Shown here: positions 1 through 6,198 of the stretch, piece after piece
Position numbering within the stretch: the first letter of the stretch is position 1
Layout: each line of letters begins with the position of its first letter
NCBI GenBank assembly: GCA_949297205.1
Contig: CASFSH010000351.1
Span: forward strand, 1 to 6,198
Reading direction: 5' to 3'
Length of the DNA stretch: 6,198 nucleotides
Source: an uncultured Bacillota bacterium
GTDB taxonomy: Bacteria; Bacillota; Clostridia; UBA1381
Notes under the pieces: generated by a model
What the model was told of the DNA's origin: nothing
The model's input: only the letters and a program-made list of their open reading frames with translations
The model's database searches: none
Position numbers and translations under genes: made by a program

Positions 1-26
1 AAAATTATTCATGTTAAACAACAGTA

Positions 27-1499
27 TTATTTACTTGCAAGAAATTCATCATATTGTTTCTGCAATTCTGCAAGAACTTTCTGTTGTCCTGCCTGTTCCA
101 TCTTTTGAAGATATTCGTCATAATATGCTTCACGAGGAGCAGTACCGTATTCAATTCTTGCTTTATATTCTGAAGTAACGTTTGTAATATTAGCTAATTC
201 GTTTGTAATAACATCAGTATCAGGAACGAAACCTAAAGCAGGAGATTTTCTAGCTGTATTATTCATGTTTTCTGTTTCTTCCCATACAGTATCAGGTTGT
301 CCCTGCATGATATAACCCTTAAACTGATTTCCGTATCTCCATGCATTCTGACCTATGCCATTATATCCGCTATCAGGAATTTCAGCAACTTTTCCTTCTT
401 CGTCCATTGTATAATGAACATCTTTTATACCCCAACAAATGATATTATACAATTCTTCATTTGTATTCATCAATTTAATAAGTTCAACTGCTTCTTTCGG
501 ATGCTTTGAATTAGCACCTACAGATACCATTGTAAGTAATGGTGTTGTTCTTCCAACATAAGGTTCAGCAAGAAATGCATAGACAGGTTCATAACCGTAA
601 TCTTTAATATAGTAAACATCCTGACCCGGTTTCCATGTTGTTAAAGAAAGACCAATTTGTTTATATTCTTCTGTTGTTGTAGCTGTTGACTTACTTGCGA
701 TATCAGGTCTTATACATCCATCCTGATACCATTTTGCAACCATATCAACACCAAGCTTCCATTCCTCTGTCTGATTCAGGCAAACAAGTTCGTTTGTAGA
801 ACCGTCTTTTCTTAATACTACGCCGCCAGCAATTTCTTCATATAAAGCAGTTGTTGAGAAAATTCCCGGCTGTACAGCATACAAATCAGGACGTTTTTCA
901 TGAATTGTTCTTACAACCTTGTCAATTTCATTCATCATTTTTTCAACATCTTCATATGTTTTTGCATTCAATGCATATTCATGAATTGGTGACAAATCTA
1001 TTCCGCACTCTTCAACAATAGGTTTACCCATTTGTAAGCATTGCGGATTAGAAACAACCTGAATATTTGGGATACCGTATATTCTTCCGTCAACCATTGC
1101 AGAGTCAAGATAGAACTGTTCGATTACTTCACTCATATTTACTTCTTCAATAAGATCTGTAATATCATATAGACCGCCAAGACTTACTGCTGTTTGATAT
1201 GGGTTAATGTAACCGGTAAATGTAAGATCATATTCCTCACCTGCTGCCATTTTCAATTTCATTTTTTCGGAAAATGAAGCAGTATCTATGTACTGAATAT
1301 CGAGCTTCATACCAATTTCAGGTTCAATAATTTCATTTGCTTTTGCCAAAACTGTTGCATTATCAGCAGGCGTATCACCTATACAATACCACAACAGCGT
1401 ATCACCGCTCGCACTTTCATCACCATTACATCCTGCAAGACAGGACACTGTACCTGCTGCAATAATCAGGCACATCAACATAGAAATCTTTTTTTTCAT
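27..1499 (-). CDS. ABC transporter substrate-binding lipoprotein, LipO/DUF3502-like
   Basis: This 490-residue protein is probably the extracellular substrate-binding lipoprotein of an ABC importer for a sugar, oligosaccharide or related solute. The N-terminus is a lipoprotein signal: KKK, a hydrophobic stretch at about residues 5-20, and the lipobox LAGC with the lipidated cysteine at 24. The mature part starts with a strand (TLLWYCIG) and a family-1-like solute-binding fold: EEYDLTFTG near 88-96, a DITDLI segment near 112-117, and DGRIYGIPN near 137-145, all typical of carbohydrate-binding proteins. The last 70 residues (about 420-488: ALGFVPDTD, then YLQKMEQAG and a Q-rich helix) resemble the DUF3502 domain at the end of LipO-type proteins. 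The ATG is set by AGAAAGG 10 bases upstream and by the signal peptide. It appears to have its own promoter. No permease is visible; one could lie past the left edge. The substrate cannot be told from sequence. The family call is firm, the subfamily call less so. Confidence 0.9.
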   Translation of the reverse strand: MKKKISMLMCLIIAAGTVSCLAGCNGDESASGDTLLWYCIGDTPADNATVLAKANEIIEPEIGMKLDIQYIDTASFSEKMKLKMAAGEEYDLTFTGYINPYQTAVSLGGLYDITDLIEEVNMSEVIEQFYLDSAMVDGRIYGIPNIQVVSNPQCLQMGKPIVEECGIDLSPIHEYALNAKTYEDVEKMMNEIDKVVRTIHEKRPDLYAVQPGIFSTTALYEEIAGGVVLRKDGSTNELVCLNQTEEWKLGVDMVAKWYQDGCIRPDIASKSTATTTEEYKQIGLSLTTWKPGQDVYYIKDYGYEPVYAFLAEPYVGRTTPLLTMVSVGANSKHPKEAVELIKLMNTNEELYNIICWGIKDVHYTMDEEGKVAEIPDSGYNGIGQNAWRYGNQFKGYIMQGQPDTVWEETENMNNTARKSPALGFVPDTDVITNELANITNVTSEYKARIEYGTAPREAYYDEYLQKMEQAGQQKVLAELQKQYDEFLASK

Positions 1500-1509
1500 T
1501 CATTTCAAT

Positions 1510-1516
1510 CCTTTCT
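1510..1516 (-). promoter_or_regulatory. Ribosome binding site of the lipoprotein gene, facing two overlapping ATGs
   Basis: AGAAAGG on the minus strand lies 10 bases before the ATG at 1499, which opens the signal peptide, and 6 bases before another ATG at 1503. The two overlap as ATGAATG and are in different frames. The upstream ATG opens a frame of only 25 codons, so 1499 is the real start even though the spacing slightly favours 1503. Confidence 0.6.
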
Positions 1517-1535
1517 CTAATAAGATTATATGAAT

Positions 1536-1564
1536 ATTATATCACTGTTTAGTTAATATTACAA
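1536..1564 (-). promoter_or_regulatory. Sigma-A type promoter for the lipoprotein gene
   Basis: On the minus strand a -35 element TTGTAA (1559-1564, 4 of 6 to TTGACA) is separated by exactly 17 bases from a perfect -10 TATAAT (1536-1541). The -10 is preceded by TGA, giving the extended -10 form TGNTATAAT. The expected start of transcription is near 1529, leaving a leader of about 30 bases with a well-placed ribosome binding site. This implies that the lipoprotein is transcribed independently of the upstream walK-yycHI genes. It is a sequence match only. Confidence 0.7.
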
Positions 1565-1635
1565 GTTATTTTTAAAATTTTTTTTCATTTTTGTAAGTTT
1601 TTATTATAATACTGTATAATTAATTATAAAAAAAA

Positions 1636-2460
1636 TTAATTTGATTCTCTTGCATCTATATATTCATTCTCGTTATTTCCATCCGTAATCTTCCAGACCG
1701 GAGTAAGAAGCAGACTCTCATGAAAATCATTTGATTCAAATGTATAATATCCAAGTTGAATATCTGTTATAGAATCAGAAAGACCTTTATTCATTTTAAT
1801 ATTCATATATTCAATCAAAATTCCCGAAATATCTTTTATATTGCTTTTATCCGATTTACTTTTCACATTATACCAACTCCCAAATACCGAATAAATCCCA
1901 TCATTCTGCATTTCCACATTAACTTTTGTTCCGAATATTTCATAATCATCTATATATTCCGAAAAAACAACGTTATAACCGTTTTCTGTATTGCTGACTG
2001 TTACCTCATATTCTTTAATTTCCAGCCCAATACTTTCCAAATATTCCTTTGCATATTTTTGTGCATTGTTTTTGTTCACCTGATATTCTGCTATAGGAAG
2101 ATTGTATGTCCCAATTTCAAAACTGTCACCCTCAAAGCACACATATGCCCTATCCGTTTTAAAACAATTTTCTTCTGCAATAATATTTTCTTCTCCCAGT
2201 ACTTCAGCCGCAAAACTTTCATGATTTTTTATTGCATTGGAAACGTATACATAACGCATTTCATTTATAAAATTGTTTTTATATAGTAATTCTTTATCAA
2301 TGTATATATTTTTTTCATTAAGCAATTCCATTACCTGTTCCGCAACACGGGTTTTTGTTCCCTGTGTTATATAATTGCCGTAGATTAAATATACAAGCAA
2401 TGCAAAATTGGTTATAATAAAGTATATAATAAGTATGGTTTTAGCTTTATGCCAGTTCAT
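1636..2460 (-). CDS. yycI: YycI-like regulator of the WalK kinase
   Basis: This 274-residue membrane-anchored protein is probably the YycI partner of the WalK sensor kinase. In Bacillus, YycH and YycI bind WalK through their membrane helices and tune its activity. The N-terminus (MNWHKAKTI, then a hydrophobic helix at about 9-28) matches the typical YycI start, a short cytoplasmic tail with D/N-W followed by a single transmembrane segment. The remainder would be extracytoplasmic. The end is characteristic: IQLGYYTF near 234-241, LTPVWKI near 252-258 and a final EYIDARES. These are the LGY, PVW and Y-I-A signatures of the YycI C-terminal domain. Length fits the family. The start is supported by GAGAGG at 2469-2474, 8 bases before the ATG. 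It follows yycH after a 128-bp gap. No catalytic residues are expected. The family call rests on architecture, end motifs and context. Confidence 0.85.
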   Translation of the reverse strand: MNWHKAKTILIIYFIITNFALLVYLIYGNYITQGTKTRVAEQVMELLNEKNIYIDKELLYKNNFINEMRYVYVSNAIKNHESFAAEVLGEENIIAEENCFKTDRAYVCFEGDSFEIGTYNLPIAEYQVNKNNAQKYAKEYLESIGLEIKEYEVTVSNTENGYNVVFSEYIDDYEIFGTKVNVEMQNDGIYSVFGSWYNVKSKSDKSNIKDISGILIEYMNIKMNKGLSDSITDIQLGYYTFESNDFHESLLLTPVWKITDGNNENEYIDARESN

Positions 2461-2588
2461 GAAAACATCCTCTCACATTTTATATATTTCATCCTTTATA
2501 CCGACAAAACACCGCTGTGATTTTTATGTAACAATTAATTATTTATGCTTATTGTTTTGTATTGAAAAATCAACAATACGTAAATTGC

Positions 2589-4010
2589 TTACTCACCCAC
2601 TATAACATTATCAACCTCTACAATCCAATTAGCATATTTATCTCCGACAATACCGTTATCGTTGTAACCTATGAACATTTTATTTATGTTTATTTCGTTC
2701 ATAAATTCAGAATAACGAGCAATAGCATTATCCAATGCCTCAAAAAATTCACTCGGAGATGATGTTTCAGACTTAATGCTGTAATGCCTCATTAACTGTT
2801 TGTAACTCAACAAATGACCATTTTCAACTTTTGCAGATACTCCTGATGATATATTGTCAGTGTTTATAACAACTCTTGTTCCGGTAACCATGTAATCATA
2901 ATTAATTATTGTTTTGTCATCACTTTGGGTCAGACACATAGCCTCATTATTTCCGAGGGCTTTATTTATTTTTGACGTAATTGAATTCAAATTAATTATA
3001 TCTGAATATTCGCTCCCTGAAGCATTTGATAATTCCATGCCGTCATCCATTGCAGTATACTCAAGATATCCGTTTTTATCTATTTTAAGAGTAGCATTAT
3101 TTTCTACAAACACAAGGGTTCCCCCTGCTTCGGCATATCTTCTCATAGTACTTGCATTAATATTAAATATATTAAGTATATTGTCTATTATTGTTTCATT
3201 TACATTTTCCTCATCTTTCATTATCGGATTTACTGCTTTAATAACAGGCATTTCCGATGTGGTGGAATATACTTGAATAAGAGGGTTTAATGTTGTTTTC
3301 TGACTGCCGAAAGGCTGATCAAATTTCAAATCAAAAGAATAATTAATAACATTTTCTCCTTCCGAACCATTCTTTTTTACACTTTCATCACATAAGTCCC
3401 TGAGTTTATCGGAATTGTAATTTATACCTATACCATAATAGTTGTCTGTATCAAAATCTGCCATATATACATTACATTTTGATCCATTGGCAGAATATGA
3501 AATAACTATATCGGCAAATTCATTTTCACTCAGCTTTGTCTGACCATCGGTGTCGGCCCCTAAAAATTCTTCAAACAGATTAATACTGTATTTTCTGGCA
3601 TAAGAAAGATATACCGACTCAACCGATAAAGCCGAGTATAAATCTTCTTTGTCTATTTCGGTAAACATTTCGGACGGCATTGAAAAAGCAGTTTTTAATA
3701 TTTCATTTGTCTCTGACATTATTTCCTCAAAAGAGTTGTCATTGGGGCTTAGTGAAATTCTTGTTGTCTGATCTCCCGTATTTAACAAAATTTTCTCCGG
3801 ATTCAGAACTTGTATTTCATACTGATTTCCGTCAGTAAAATAGCTTACAATGTTTTCATATAATTTGGAAATACGTAAATTTCCTATATTTGAAAAAAAA
3901 TTATAGCCGGTTGGCCATAATTTTTTTTCAATCAATATTCTGCTTCCTAAAACAAAATTCAAAATAATCAGGAACCCCAACAATATACTTTTAAATCGTT
4001 CCTTATTCAT
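2589..4010 (-). CDS. yycH: YycH-like regulator of the WalK kinase
   Basis: This 473-residue protein is probably YycH, the second membrane-anchored modulator of WalK. It has a short basic N-terminal tail (MNKERFKS), one hydrophobic helix at about residues 8-26, and a large extracytoplasmic region. Early features fit the family: a KLWPTGYN segment just after the membrane, then YEIQVLNPEKILLNTGD near 64-80, like the strand that opens the first YycH domain. The C-terminal part has EFFEALDNAIARY, then KMFIGY and a terminal ANWIVEVDN, the usual closing domain that resembles YycI. It is slightly longer than the Bacillus protein as I recall it. The ATG is supported by AAAGG at 4019-4023 with 8-base spacing. 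In Bacilli YycH restrains or activates WalK depending on species, so the direction of the effect here cannot be read from sequence. Position between a WalK-type kinase and a YycI homologue is strong support. Confidence 0.82.
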   Translation of the reverse strand: MNKERFKSILLGFLIILNFVLGSRILIEKKLWPTGYNFFSNIGNLRISKLYENIVSYFTDGNQYEIQVLNPEKILLNTGDQTTRISLSPNDNSFEEIMSETNEILKTAFSMPSEMFTEIDKEDLYSALSVESVYLSYARKYSINLFEEFLGADTDGQTKLSENEFADIVISYSANGSKCNVYMADFDTDNYYGIGINYNSDKLRDLCDESVKKNGSEGENVINYSFDLKFDQPFGSQKTTLNPLIQVYSTTSEMPVIKAVNPIMKDEENVNETIIDNILNIFNINASTMRRYAEAGGTLVFVENNATLKIDKNGYLEYTAMDDGMELSNASGSEYSDIINLNSITSKINKALGNNEAMCLTQSDDKTIINYDYMVTGTRVVINTDNISSGVSAKVENGHLLSYKQLMRHYSIKSETSSPSEFFEALDNAIARYSEFMNEININKMFIGYNDNGIVGDKYANWIVEVDNVIVGE

Positions 4011-4050
4011 AATTTAATCCTTTCATATACTTATGTGCTGCATATTCTTT

Positions 4051-4080
4051 ATTATACAGCCGCAAGCATACTCATTGTAA
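4051..4080 (-). promoter_or_regulatory. Possible weak promoter upstream of yycH
   Basis: A perfect -10 TATAAT (4051-4056) lies 18 bases after a poor -35 TTACAA (4075-4080, 3 of 6), in the 80-bp gap before yycH. The distance to the yycH ATG (about 40 bases) is suitable. In DNA this AT-rich a TATAAT can occur by chance, so this is a low-confidence call. Confidence 0.3.
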
Positions 4081-4090
4081 TATAATTTAA

Positions 4091-4546
4091 TTACCAGATA
4101 AAGTTTCTGATTGTTACTGTTACATTTTTAAGTCTGTCTATAGTACTTTTCTTTATTTTGTCAATATCTATACGTACAGCCTGACTTCCCTTACCACTTT
4201 CGGCAGTAACCATAAAAATATTTGAATCGCTTGTAAGATCCACAACAACACTATATAATCCGCTTGCACCAATATATGTTTCATTTTTAATTAATTCGCA
4301 AACTCCCGATGACGGATTATATCTGTATACTTTTATTTTCGTTCCCTGCTCTCCCACAGCAGAAATAGTATATGTCTTGTCAGATGTGGAAGCCGAATGA
4401 GACTCCGGTCTTTTTATGTATATTATATTGGAAGAGGTTCCCGTCTCATACAGTGAAACCGTATTTCCAAAAGCATATCCCGAAATAGGCATTACCGCCA
4501 TTAAAGCAACAGCAATAAACATTATGGATAAAAATTTCTTAAACAT
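4091..4546 (-). CDS. Small secreted protein with a probable Ig-like beta-sandwich domain
   Basis: I do not recognise this 151-residue protein as a standard member of the walRK operon. Residues 1-25 form a clear Sec signal peptide: MFKK, a hydrophobic core, and a likely cleavage after GYA. There is no lipobox and no second membrane segment, so it is probably released or held loosely at the wall. Residues about 42-130 read as alternating strands and turns: TYTISAVGEQGTKIKVYRYN, then GASGLYSVVVDLTSDSN, then IFMVTAES and VRIDIDK. This pattern, with the GxxGTKxxVYxYN and GxSGxYSxxVxL motifs, resembles bacterial Ig-like or glucodextranase-B-like domains of exported clostridial proteins. A short basic tail follows, ending in FIW. 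A strong ribosome binding site GAGGAGG (4554-4560) with 7-base spacing fixes the start. It has a candidate promoter of its own and yycH follows 80 bases later. A role in the envelope-sensing module is inferred from position only. Confidence 0.8.
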   Translation of the reverse strand: MFKKFLSIMFIAVALMAVMPISGYAFGNTVSLYETGTSSNIIYIKRPESHSASTSDKTYTISAVGEQGTKIKVYRYNPSSGVCELIKNETYIGASGLYSVVVDLTSDSNIFMVTAESGKGSQAVRIDIDKIKKSTIDRLKNVTVTIRNFIW

Positions 4547-4553
4547 ATTGTTT

Positions 4554-4560
4554 CCTCCTC
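4554..4560 (-). promoter_or_regulatory. Strong ribosome binding site of the Ig-like protein gene
   Basis: GAGGAGG on the minus strand, 7 bases before the ATG at 4546, is the best Shine-Dalgarno sequence in the window. It suggests that this small exported protein is made at a higher rate than its yycH and yycI neighbours, whose sites are AAAGG and GAGAGG. Confidence 0.75.
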
Positions 4561-4651
4561 AAAAATTATACTACAAACCATCTATTTTTTATACATCAAA
4601 ATATATTCATAATAAAGCATTATTGAAATTGTTTCCATTTTTATTAAATAT

Positions 4652-4679
4652 ATTATACCACAATTATGTTACAAATCCA
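4652..4679 (-). promoter_or_regulatory. Extended -10 promoter between walK and the Ig-like gene
   Basis: On the minus strand TGGTATAAT (4652-4660) is a full extended -10 element with a perfect TATAAT. A weak -35 TGGATT (4674-4679, 3 of 6) lies 16 bases upstream. It would give a leader of roughly 100 bases ahead of the Ig-like gene and could drive that gene together with yycH and yycI, separately from walK. A candidate WalR-like half-site overlaps it (see findings). It is a sequence match only. Confidence 0.5.
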
Positions 4680-4706
4680 TTACTGCAGTTTTAAATACAT
4701 ATAACA

Positions 4707-6198
4707 TTATTGTTTTTTTACCGGTATGGTAATCACAACCTCTGTTCCTTTTCCCAGTTCAGAATTAATTGTTATATTACCGCCAAGATTTGTAATAATT
4801 TGTTTCGCAATGGCAAGCCCTAATCCTGTTCCTCCGGTATCACGGCTTCTTGCCTTATCCACACGATAGAATCTTTCAAATATCCTTGATAGATTTTCTT
4901 TTGGTATTCCTATTCCGTTATCAATGACTTTTATAAAAGCATCATCATACAGCATTCCTGAAACAATATCTATCTTTCCTTCTTCAGGAGTATATTTTAT
5001 TGCATTTGATACAATATTTATTATAACCTGTTCAAGTTTATCACGGTCACTTTTAAAAACAGGAATGTTATTTATTGCTTTGTATTTTATTTCCTGATTT
5101 TTTTTCTTTGCCATAATATACATTTTTTCGGTTACACCCTCAAGCAGTACCTGTAAATCTATATCTTCAGGTTCTTTCTGAACATTCTGTTTCTCGTCAA
5201 GTCTTGACAATGTAAGCAGATCTTTAACAATTCTCGTCATTCTGTCTGCTTCTTTTATTATAACGCTTAAAAATCTGTTTTGAAGCTCCTTGTCATCAAT
5301 AGGATTATCCATAAGAGTTTCTGCATATGATTTTACAGTTGTAAGAGGGGTTCTCAATTCGTGAGATACATTTGACACAAATTCATGTCTTGCATGTTCG
5401 AGCTTTTCCTGGCTTGTATTATCTCTCATTACTACAAGCACTCCTGTAACCTTATTATCCGTTTCAATTGCAGCAAAATTTAATTTAATATATTTTCCGT
5501 TGTATTCAATCAATCTTTCCGGCGTTTTTTCATTTTTAATATATATCAAATCCCCAAGGGATATATTAGCATTTAACCTTTTAAAAAATTCATCAAAAGT
5601 AATATTTTCTCTGTCTTCTTGATTTATCATATGCTCCGCTTCAGGATTCATATGAATCAATTTTTGATTTAAATCGAAAGCAAGAATTCCATCGGTCATA
5701 TTCTGTAAAATTGTTTCAACCTTTGTTTTTTCTTCATTTACTTCGTTAATTGTATTGGATAACTGTTCTGCCATGTATCCGAATGCATTGGACAATCTTC
5801 CGATTTCATCATCTGATGATGATTTTTCAAAGTTATCAAATTCACCTGCTGCCAACTTATCCGTTCTCTTTGTCAGATTAATTATCGGTACTGTTATGGT
5901 TTTACTGAGCAGGTACCCGATGATACAGGAAGTAAGAACTGCCAGAAGCAATGCCTGCATAACAATAACGAGCACATTGCTTGTTATGCTGTTCAATTCC
6001 TCCTTGGTATCTTTTATATATATAATATATCCTCCACCGTTACTGTTCTTTATGGGTATGGCATAATCCATATAGTTTTTGTCGGTATTTACAAGGTTAC
6101 CGGTTTTTCCCCCCATTGCAAGTACGATATTATCGGTAATATTTAAATCAGTATTTTTTGTGTTATCAAGATTTTTCAAAACACTCCCCGTATTCAGA
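4707..6198 (-). CDS. walK: WalK (VicK/YycG) sensor histidine kinase, 5' end cut by the window
   Basis: This is the membrane sensor kinase of the cell-wall two-component system; it phosphorylates the response regulator WalR. The frame stays open to the right edge, so the true start and first membrane helix are outside. The first in-window candidate, a TTG at 6179, lies inside the extracellular sensor domain and is not a real start. Counting from that TTG: end of the extracellular PAS/Cache-like domain (AMGGKTG, MDYAIPI) to about 60, transmembrane helix about 68-92, HAMP about 91-143, a PAS domain about 150-255 opening with ILQNMTDGILAFD (a WalK hallmark), HisKA with NVSHELRTPLT and phospho-accepting His 273, N box around Asn 388 and 392, G1 box DNGIGIP at 420-426, F box FERFYR at 435-439 and G2 box GGTGLGL at 449-455. 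All catalytic motifs are intact. PhoR is the main alternative, but the PAS hallmark plus yycH and yycI downstream favour WalK. Confidence 0.93.
   Translation of the reverse strand, partial: LNTGSVLKNLDNTKNTDLNITDNIVLAMGGKTGNLVNTDKNYMDYAIPIKNSNGGGYIIYIKDTKEELNSITSNVLVIVMQALLLAVLTSCIIGYLLSKTITVPIINLTKRTDKLAAGEFDNFEKSSSDDEIGRLSNAFGYMAEQLSNTINEVNEEKTKVETILQNMTDGILAFDLNQKLIHMNPEAEHMINQEDRENITFDEFFKRLNANISLGDLIYIKNEKTPERLIEYNGKYIKLNFAAIETDNKVTGVLVVMRDNTSQEKLEHARHEFVSNVSHELRTPLTTVKSYAETLMDNPIDDKELQNRFLSVIIKEADRMTRIVKDLLTLSRLDEKQNVQKEPEDIDLQVLLEGVTEKMYIMAKKKNQEIKYKAINNIPVFKSDRDKLEQVIINIVSNAIKYTPEEGKIDIVSGMLYDDAFIKVIDNGIGIPKENLSRIFERFYRVDKARSRDTGGTGLGLAIAKQIITNLGGNITINSELGKGTEVVITIPVKKQ

Noticed and set aside
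1599..1630. Possible terminator after yycI: 14-base palindrome TATAATTAATTATA and a nearby TTATAAT/ATTATAA pairing
   Set aside because: The stems are entirely A-T and no U-tract follows on the minus strand, so an intrinsic terminator is not supported. Palindromes of this kind are frequent in such AT-rich DNA.
1756..2286. Plus-strand open frame of 176 codons inside yycI
   Set aside because: It is antisense to a well-supported gene, is rich in Phe, Ile, Cys and His as expected of the complement of an AT-rich coding sequence, and has no family resemblance.
2457..2492. Tiny 11-codon frame whose TGA overlaps the yycI ATG as ATGA
   Set aside because: Its only purine-rich stretch (AAAGG) abuts the ATG with no spacing, so it lacks a usable ribosome binding site, and yycI has its own site at 2469-2474.
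2494..2499. TATAAA as a -10 for a yycI promoter
   Set aside because: No hexamer resembling TTGACA lies 16 to 19 bases upstream and there is no TG extension.
2914..3276. Plus-strand open frame of 120 codons inside yycH
   Set aside because: It is the antisense shadow of yycH; its hydrophobic run comes from complementing Asn/Asp/Glu-rich codons. No separate gene is supported.
4565..4570. A second TATAAT just upstream of the Ig-like gene
   Set aside because: It would start transcription within the ribosome binding site at 4554-4560, and no -35 element is present at a suitable distance.
5755..6066. Plus-strand open frame of 103 codons inside walK
   Set aside because: It lies opposite the HAMP and membrane region of walK, whose reading is certain.
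6177..6179. TTG as the start codon of the kinase
   Set aside because: The frame continues open to the window edge, no ribosome binding site precedes the TTG, and it would fall inside the extracellular sensor domain and drop the first membrane helix.

Overview
The window is AT-rich with short intergenic gaps, and every gene is read from the minus strand. All five genes end in TAA. The gene content (WalK-type histidine kinase, YycH and YycI homologues, a DUF3502-type lipoprotein) and the codon bias point to a low-GC Gram-positive bacterium. I favour the Clostridia over the Bacilli, because YycH and YycI are recognisable only by architecture and end motifs, and the canonical walJ does not follow yycI. 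This placement is an inference.

In transcription order (right to left) the window holds: (1) the 3' part of walK, a sensor kinase cut by the right edge inside its extracellular domain; (2) a gap of about 160 bp with a good extended -10 promoter; (3) a small 151-residue secreted protein that looks like a single Ig-like beta-sandwich domain, which is not a standard member of this operon; (4) a yycH-like gene, then a 128-bp gap; (5) a yycI-like gene; (6) a gap of about 136 bp with a strong sigma-A type promoter (TTGTAA, 17 bp, extended -10 TGATATAAT); and (7) a 490-residue lipoprotein, the substrate-binding component of an ABC importer of the LipO/DUF3502 type. Its partner permeases, if present, would lie beyond the left edge.

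Functionally, genes 1 to 5 look like the essential cell-wall homeostasis module. WalK would sense a cell-envelope signal and phosphorylate WalR, expected just beyond the right edge. YycH and YycI, each with one N-terminal membrane anchor and a large extracytoplasmic part, would modulate WalK at the membrane. The extra Ig-like exported protein sits between the kinase and its modulators and is the most interesting element here. The lipoprotein gene has its own promoter and is probably a separate transcription unit.

I found no RNA genes, mobile elements, CRISPR arrays or convincing intrinsic terminators. No gene-free stretch exceeds 300 bases; the first 26 bases are downstream of the lipoprotein stop and hold nothing I can name.
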